The notes under the pieces: generated by a model
The model's input: only the letters and a program-made list of their open reading frames with translations
Told to the model about the DNA's origin: nothing
Databases searched by the model: none
Shown here: positions 57,951 through 64,000 of the stretch, one piece after another
Layout: each line of letters begins with the position of its first letter
Position numbering within the stretch: position 1 is the stretch's first letter
From: Nautilus pompilius
Taxonomy: Eukaryota; Mollusca; Cephalopoda; Nautilida; Nautilidae
Length of the DNA stretch: 64,000 nt
Direction of reading: 5' to 3'
Assembly: GCA_018389105.1 (NCBI GenBank)
Contig: JACATO010000598.1
Coordinates: forward strand, 310,001 to 374,000
Translations under genes and position numbers: made by a program

Positions 57951-59060
57951 TCGAATATCATTCGGTGGTGAGAGCATCGGGAGAGGAGTTTACTTTTAAC
58001 CAGTTACTGAAAATCAATATCGATGCTGGTCGTTGAGAGTTTAAGACACGTGTCGAGTCTATCGACCTCCGTCCTGTTCTAAGTCTCGAGTTCACCTGTT
58101 TCAACACAGAAAATGCGCTTTTATAAATATGTTTACTTCCAAACATAGAAAACATCTTGAGGGAAAGGTCCCGTAGGTTCGGGGAACAGAAATTATAATG
58201 AAGCTCATTTTTCTTTCTCTGGGGAAAGGTGAAGAATCGCGGCTCACACAACTCCAGGTAAACATCCAGTGGCTGTTGCTCAGCTGCCTGCATTGCTGTC
58301 ATCTGTCAACAATTCATGGCAAGAATAAAAGTGGCAGCATCATCCTTTCTGAGACACGCGCTAAATAGGTGTGATTTCTTCTGGAATGCCTCGATGACTC
58401 CCACCAGCTGGGGAACATTCTGCTGCCGACCTTGCAAACAGATGTTAAGCCCTCATCTATCAGGAGATCGTCAGAGAGCGAAGGAACTCGTCATCTTGCA
58501 GTTATTCCTGGTACTGTCGTGTGCTGCCAATATCCTCATTCTGGAGGAAGTAGTAAAGAATTTCTCATTTGTCTCCTAATAGAAAAGAAATGATGAAGAC
58601 ACTTTCCTGCACTTAACCACCTAATATCCGAGTCCATGACGACATCGCTCATCTTCTAAATCTTCCCACATAGCTTTTCCTGGTGTATAATGCAATTAAG
58701 AATTGCACAATCTCCGTTCTTTTCAAAGCAAACCGACTGGTCCCGTTTTGTTGCCAGCCACTGCTCTTGCACCGACAGTCACAATGCAGAAACACTTCTG
58801 AATCTCTTCATACTCATTTACAACGGAGACAAATGCTGCACGTTGAGAAGTCACCATCAGTAGTGCGGATGAAAATCAGCATTTAGTGACATCCGTACTT
58901 TCATCCAAAGCTAATGAAAAATATTTACATTTTTAAACGAACAATGTCAGTTTGGAAGAAAAGATGATTCATTTCGTTTATTCTTCTTACCACAGTTTGA
59001 TGAAAAGCTATTAACCATTTTATCGTCCCCAAATCCACGCATCATCTTGACTGCACACAG
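57950..59060 (-). pseudogene. hAT/ZBED-type transposase remnant
   Basis: Minus-strand order: LALDESTDVTKC near 58900 (first catalytic Asp), NCIIHQEKLCG near 58690, a VVMDSDIRWLSAGKCLHHFF segment near 58630 (H-EVRWLS-GK motif), KSHLFSACLRKDDAATF near 58350, and the C-terminal dimerisation stretch NLRDLSLKMFSMFGSKHIYK followed by SAFSVLKQVNSRLRTG (about 58190-58050). The order fits the GTF2IRD2/ZBED5-like hAT group, a different lineage from the 22.9-24.7-kb copy. Several shifts and stops; only the last 115 codons (57958-58302) stay open. Confidence 0.75.
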
Positions 59061-59401
59061 GCTTCCTACTTTTTACCATCCGAAGAGAGATCCCTAAATT
59101 GCAGCAAGAGTTGCAGTTTCGAATCCTTGCAAACTTAGTGAGAGCACATTCTTGATTCTCATGCTTGCTTTTCAAAAGTTTTCAAGAATTTTCATGCCCC
59201 AAGGTCCTAGAAAATCTTTCTTTTCTTGTTTTCACTATAACAAGTCACTAAAACTATTTTTGGCCACTAATTAAGTTCTACAAGGTTTATAGCACCAGAG
59301 AGTGGCACAACGCTTCATCCCGTGCCTGAGGTCGACCGACTCATGCTAGAAGGTGCTATGAGTAAATATGGCGAAGAGACGTCACAAATTCGCATATGTA
59401 C

Positions 59402-59960
59402 AGTCAAGGGAGATAAATATTCGGACACTTTCAAAATGGCTGTTGTTAAAAAACTTTTTCTCAAAAGTTATTTTTACTTCAAAATTTGGTAGTTTGAGTG
59501 AATATAAGTCAATTTTTCTTGCGGTAGACTTGTTTTCTTATATACTCAGGAGGTAAATTTTACCATACGTCTCGAATCTTCTTTTAAAGAAAAAGAACTC
59601 GTCAGGTGTATTTATGTTTTTTGACGATTTTTTCCAAAGATTAAAAATTTTGAGTCACACGTGTTCGTTGATTGAGGAGGCCAAACCACACAATTAATTC
59701 TATTTTCTCGCTTGTCATCCTGAAAACGCTACTAGCTGTCAATAAAATACTTAGCTATTACCGGCCAAATATTAATCTATAACATTACCCATGATGCCAA
59801 CAACACGTGAAGAAATACATCCTCAAATCATAATGGAAACCCTTTTCCGAGATGATGGACGCATACTGACGGGGATTTCCGTGTCGGCCAGGTCTTGATA
59901 AATTCTCCTCAGATTCCCGATCCACAGAATATACTCAGAATAGCACGAATACTACTTTCC
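59402..59960 (+). mobile_element. Truncated Tc1-like element, left end and N-terminus
   Basis: CAGTCAAGGGAGATAAATAT followed by TCGGACACTTTC looks like a Tc1-type end. About 390 bp in, MMPTTREEIHPQIIMETLFR and DDGRILTGISVSARS (59791-59895) resemble the first helix-turn-helix of such transposases. No matching right end was found downstream, so it is probably a 5' fragment. Confidence 0.35.
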
Positions 59961-61390
59961 GGTATCCTATCATTTTGATAAGTTTCGTATTACTATATCT
60001 TGTGTATTTATTTATTTTACGAAAGGGGGGGTAACTCCGTCGATTCCTGACTCATTTCTCAAAATGACGCCGGAAGTTCTGAATTTTTGTTCCCAAATCA
60101 GATGTAAAGCGCTGTCAACAGCTAAAGGGCTCTTAGGAAGCCACGTGACTGCCACTGAGAGGCAACAGACATTCATCAGTTAATCTCTGATATGACAGCC
60201 ATTTTGACATATTCGAATATTATTGTTACTCTGTAGAAGACGCGTCGCTGATCCCCGCGGACCTTGCAAAATTCACTTTCATCGGAGACATCCTTTGTTT
60301 AATAGGATTATATTATATATTTCTGTTGTTGGGGGTCTGCTGGCCGCTGAAGGTGACCTCACAGGGTACTTACTGGCCGGACCGCACTGATCTAGATCAC
60401 CAGAGTTTCAATTTAATATGGATTTTGTCTATTTAAATACAGAACCTAAACCATTTTTTTAAAAGGTCTCTTATTATTATTATTTGTTGTTGTGTGTTGT
60501 TGTTTTATGGTACCTTTGGGAAAATGGCAATACACATACATACCAATACAGAGAAACACACACACACCACACACACACACATTTTCGGGCTCTGTCGCAT
60601 TTTTTTAAAATCCATTTCAGCAAAATTTTACGTTACAGAATCTAATTTTTTTCATTCTCTTCAAAAAAATTTTCAAGAAAAATCTTATTTATTGCCTAAA
60701 TGCCATTTCCAAAAAAAAATATTTTTGCAGTTTTAAATTTGCATTTAAAAACGCTTCATAAGAGTTTAGAATTCCAATTTCAAAAAAAGACCCAAAATTG
60801 TTTTGGAATTTCCCTTATTCTATGAGCCCTTTATTGCTAATTTTAACCACTTAATGAGAAAGAACCCAGTCTTTAGTTCCTCGCCTTCCCTCCGTTAGCT
60901 AATCGATTTTATAAACAGGCTTCATCCCGCTTCCACTGTCGCCCCGTTGTATCAGAATTAGATTTTTTTATGATGTATTTCATAAGATCGCGGAGATGAT
61001 ATGGACGTAAGTATTTGTGTATACACATCTCATGTGCGCAGCGGATTCTCTCTCATTTAAATACCTAGTTAAGCAGGCAAGAACCGATAGAAAACCCTTT
61101 ATAATTTTCAGAAATAAATCATTGATTCGCCCACTACCAAGACGGCTTCCTGTTCCGTGCCCCTCTGCCATATGCTACTCGAGAAAGGTTTGTAGAGAAT
61201 TGAGAGCACGTGACGCAATAATCGATATGCAGACGGAAACTCCCCGTATCGATCCTACACAAAAAGGGGGGGGCTCGTGCGTGTATCAATTCCAAAACTT
61301 GTTTAAAAAAAAAAAAAAAGAGTTAATGTCTTCTTGTTGGCTGAATGATCTGATTTAAGGGACTCCGTGGTCAGACTCGCTGTAGTCGAA
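59960..61390. other. Upstream flank; no gene seen
   Basis: Mixed AT-rich sequence with (CA)n at 60558-60582, a GC-richer patch with CCGCGG at 60236-60270, and a (TTG)n at 60484-60503. I see no coding signature. Confidence 0.45.
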
Positions 61391-61394
61391 CAGG

Positions 61395-62070
61395 GAATAT
61401 TATTGTCCATGATCTCTTGCCGCCATTTTCGCATAACCACCCCCCCCCGCACCTGGGTGGTTTACCGCCAGGCGAACAGAACGGGTTCCTCCCGCCTCGC
61501 TATTCCAAATCCCCTCCCGTGACAGCGAGACGGCGTTCTAACCCTAACCGGTTCCTAGACGACACGAGATCGGCACAACCCCGGCCGGCCCCGTCGGCAC
61601 GAGATCCCGGGAAATTCGGAAACAGCGTATATAATGTGCCCGTCGCCATTATCTACCTCTGGTTAACAAACAAACACAAATTGGTTTTTAATTGGTTTTA
61701 GCAAAAAGAAGGTAAAACCCGATACTTAAAAATGTGCAAGGCAGAAACCATCGGGGTATTCCCCGATGTTAGGGAGCTTCTCCGATTACGAGACGAAGTA
61801 GCGCCCCCGCACAGCCATGTGACCCTGAGCCCGGTAAAGCGAGTTAGATAAAAGCTTCACCAGGTAGAGTAAAGTAGTAAAATGGCGCCCCGCACACGAC
61901 TTTCCGTGCACGGCAGAACTCACGAGAGGTGATGGCTCCTCGAGTCGCCCCGTCTACACTACTCCACTCCCACCCTCTTTCCTATGCGTTCCAGTAGCAG
62001 GCGAGCGCAGATCGGAGGGCGCGGAGAGGTCCTATCAGAATTCTTTCACTTTAAGACAGGGAAGAAACTA
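61395..62070. promoter_or_regulatory. CpG-rich block upstream of SNRK
   Basis: The highest CpG density outside exon 1, with CCGCCATTTT, CGGCCGGCC, CCCGGG and AAAATGGCGCC motifs (the CCGCCATTTT and AAAATGGCG stretches resemble YY1-type sites). It could be the promoter of a neighbouring gene or a distal SNRK element. I found no start exon with a recognisable protein. Confidence 0.3.
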
Positions 62071-64000
62071 AGGGAAGCGTGAGTCCGAATTTGTCGTAGC
62101 AAAGCTGAAATAAAGTGGTTGGCAATTTACCGCAAAGGCTGATTTAAGGGATCCCCAAAACTTCATTTGTGAACAGGAATAAATTGCTCACCGGGAAGGG
62201 GTGTCTTTCGGGGAGGGGAGAGTTTATTATTTGATAAAATGACCGGGGAGTCGTCATTCCAGTGAACATTCACTTAGAACCCTTCCTAAATTCACCAGTA
62301 AACGCCATGCGCAGTTCAGTTCATGTAGATGCCACGTAAAGGTGGACTTTTCTTGTCTGGCCGGTTCGGTGAAGATGCGGAAGGAAAAAAAAGCTAACAA
62401 ACGAGTGGATGCGATTCAGTATCCAACCTGTTTCACGCTTATAAAATCAGCCTCCACCTCTTCCTTCCCACCACCACCCCCTACGAATTCTACGCGATAA
62501 AAGAAAAGAGACAAGGAAATGGACCCTAACTTGTCTCAGCAGATGAATCTCAGCGTAGGCTGAAAACGTTCTTTGCAAACGGGAACCGGACGAATCCGTT
62601 TAAGACTTTCGGTTTCATTGCCTCCACCCCCCCAAAAAAGATACATTTAGCCTTTTCGTAGAAATCCACACGGGGTCTTGGCGAGGCTTCTAGAAAACAG
62701 ATTGAGTCGTGATCTTTCATTTCGTAGCAAGGCAACAATGTCACCAATTAGTCGCTATTCCGCCTGGCGGAAATACAATCTTTTGTCGCAAATCTAAAGT
62801 GGCAGACAAAAGAGATAATAAAAACTATTATTCACGTAGACAGACAATGACAGCAATTAGAAGTTCAGAGGACGTGAGATACGGATAATTTTCGATGATT
62901 ACAGGTATTATGGCCCTGGGTTATTATTTTAGTAGGACGAATCTTTTTTTCCTCGTCGGTTTTACGAGAGTAAGTTTCCTGTTTTCCCCAGTTCCACGAT
63001 ATGCTGAAGATCAGAAACTCACGTGGTTAATGACGTCATTCAATGGAAAAAAATACACACAACAGGAAGCAAGCAGAGTGCATTGAAGAGATGCCCCAGG
63101 TGTTTGTTAGCGTTTTGTTTCAGACCTGAACAGACATATAGAAGGTACTGACTGCATGCAGCACCGTCTTAGTTCAATATCCAGAGGAAGGATGTTATTT
63201 TGCAGCTGAACATATTCAATTGGTATTGACTTATAGAAGGTTGTATCGAGAGGTTTTGTACATACGTAGTTCGCTGGTCTGCCGACGGTAATAATCTTCT
63301 GCTCTTCCTGTTTAGCTTGTAAACAACGGCAGCTGCTTAGTTAACGATGATTTTAAATAATGTTGATTATATTTAGCACCATGACGAAATTATATCGTTA
63401 TGTACCAAGGCAGGGGACGCATGGAATCTGAAACAGGTTTCTACGCCCACCCCCGTTACTTAGGGAAAAAACTTTACCGTGATGCAATGCTGCGGAAGCG
63501 GAAGTTACTGCTGAGCTCTGGTAAAGCAAGGCTAAAAAGCTACAAAATTCCCGAAAGCTGAACATTACCGAGAAACATCGCTACCCGCATAAAATTCAGT
63601 AACTTAAATTAACATTCAAGTAAATAACTGAGGCACAACTGTGAAACAAATGAGTTTCCTACAATCAGAGAACTCATCCGCATCTAGCGCAATCGATCAA
63701 AGAGGCTCGTCCGTAAAATGATTGCTGTTTATCTACTTCATTTGTGTGTGCGTGAACAACCAGTAACCAAGTTATTTGCACACGCACAAATTTCATCTAT
63801 TTAATTAAATACATAACGATTTGCTGTTGGTTTCTGTGCACAGCACCTCTCTTCTTAGGTAAGATTACACGAATCCTTCCAAAAGCCAGATACAAGAACA
63901 TCACTTCGACAAAAGAAAATGATAATATTACTTAATACCGAAATATGGCATCGCGGTGTGAGTGAATAGTTAACACCCTCCCTGTAAAGGCGGTCAAGCA
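62071..64000. other. Right edge; no gene recognised
   Basis: Unique sequence of mixed composition. Paired GGAA cores (GCGGAAGCGGAAGTTACT at 63491-63508) resemble tandem ETS sites. The small open frames (62550-62747, 62895-63086) have no family motif. Confidence 0.4.

Overview
The window is AT-rich animal nuclear DNA: genes in pieces with consensus GT/AG introns, very few long open frames, abundant simple repeats and a dense load of decayed DNA transposons. A tRNA-headed SINE family in at least three copies, CT/ATT/TA microsatellites, a 31-kb first intron and many Tc1/mariner, pogo/Tigger and hAT remnants together suggest a mollusc, most likely a cephalopod. That taxonomic call is inference; nothing in the window proves the species.

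One host gene is clear. It lies on the minus strand and encodes SNRK (SNF-related serine/threonine kinase, an AMPK-family kinase). I could join five coding exons by phase: exon 1 (53485-54079, most of the kinase domain), exon 2 (21882-22023), exon 3 (20529-20738), exon 4 (15551-15733, UBA-like segment) and a probable exon 5 (14244-14636, basic Ser/Lys-rich tail). The joined frame is about 507 codons. The C-terminal exons are not recognisable and probably lie beyond the left edge. Exon 1 sits in a GC-rich island, with a promoter-like cluster just upstream (TATA-like box, CRE, paired TGCGCA sites, CACGTG).

Layout by region. 1-14.2 kb (probable intron 5): a Tc1 element, two older Tc1 remnants and a mariner with perfect 29-bp inverted repeats. 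14.2-22.0 kb: exons 5 to 2; intron 3 holds a SINE and a mariner nested inside an older Tc1-like transposase. 22.0-53.5 kb (intron 1): a hAT remnant, a pogo-type fragment, a Tigger copy, a hAT MITE with target duplication, a LINE RNase H fragment, two SINEs, a mariner-like remnant, a Tigger-like MITE and a large fold-back element carrying a second element in its loop. 54.3-64 kb (upstream flank): CT-rich arrays, a decayed hAT/ZBED transposase, a truncated Tc1 end and CpG-rich blocks without a recognisable gene.

I found no rRNA, true tRNA, CRISPR or viral gene, and no clearly new biological system. The most interesting features are the nested transposon structures, the teleost-like Tc1 copy and the compact SNRK promoter.
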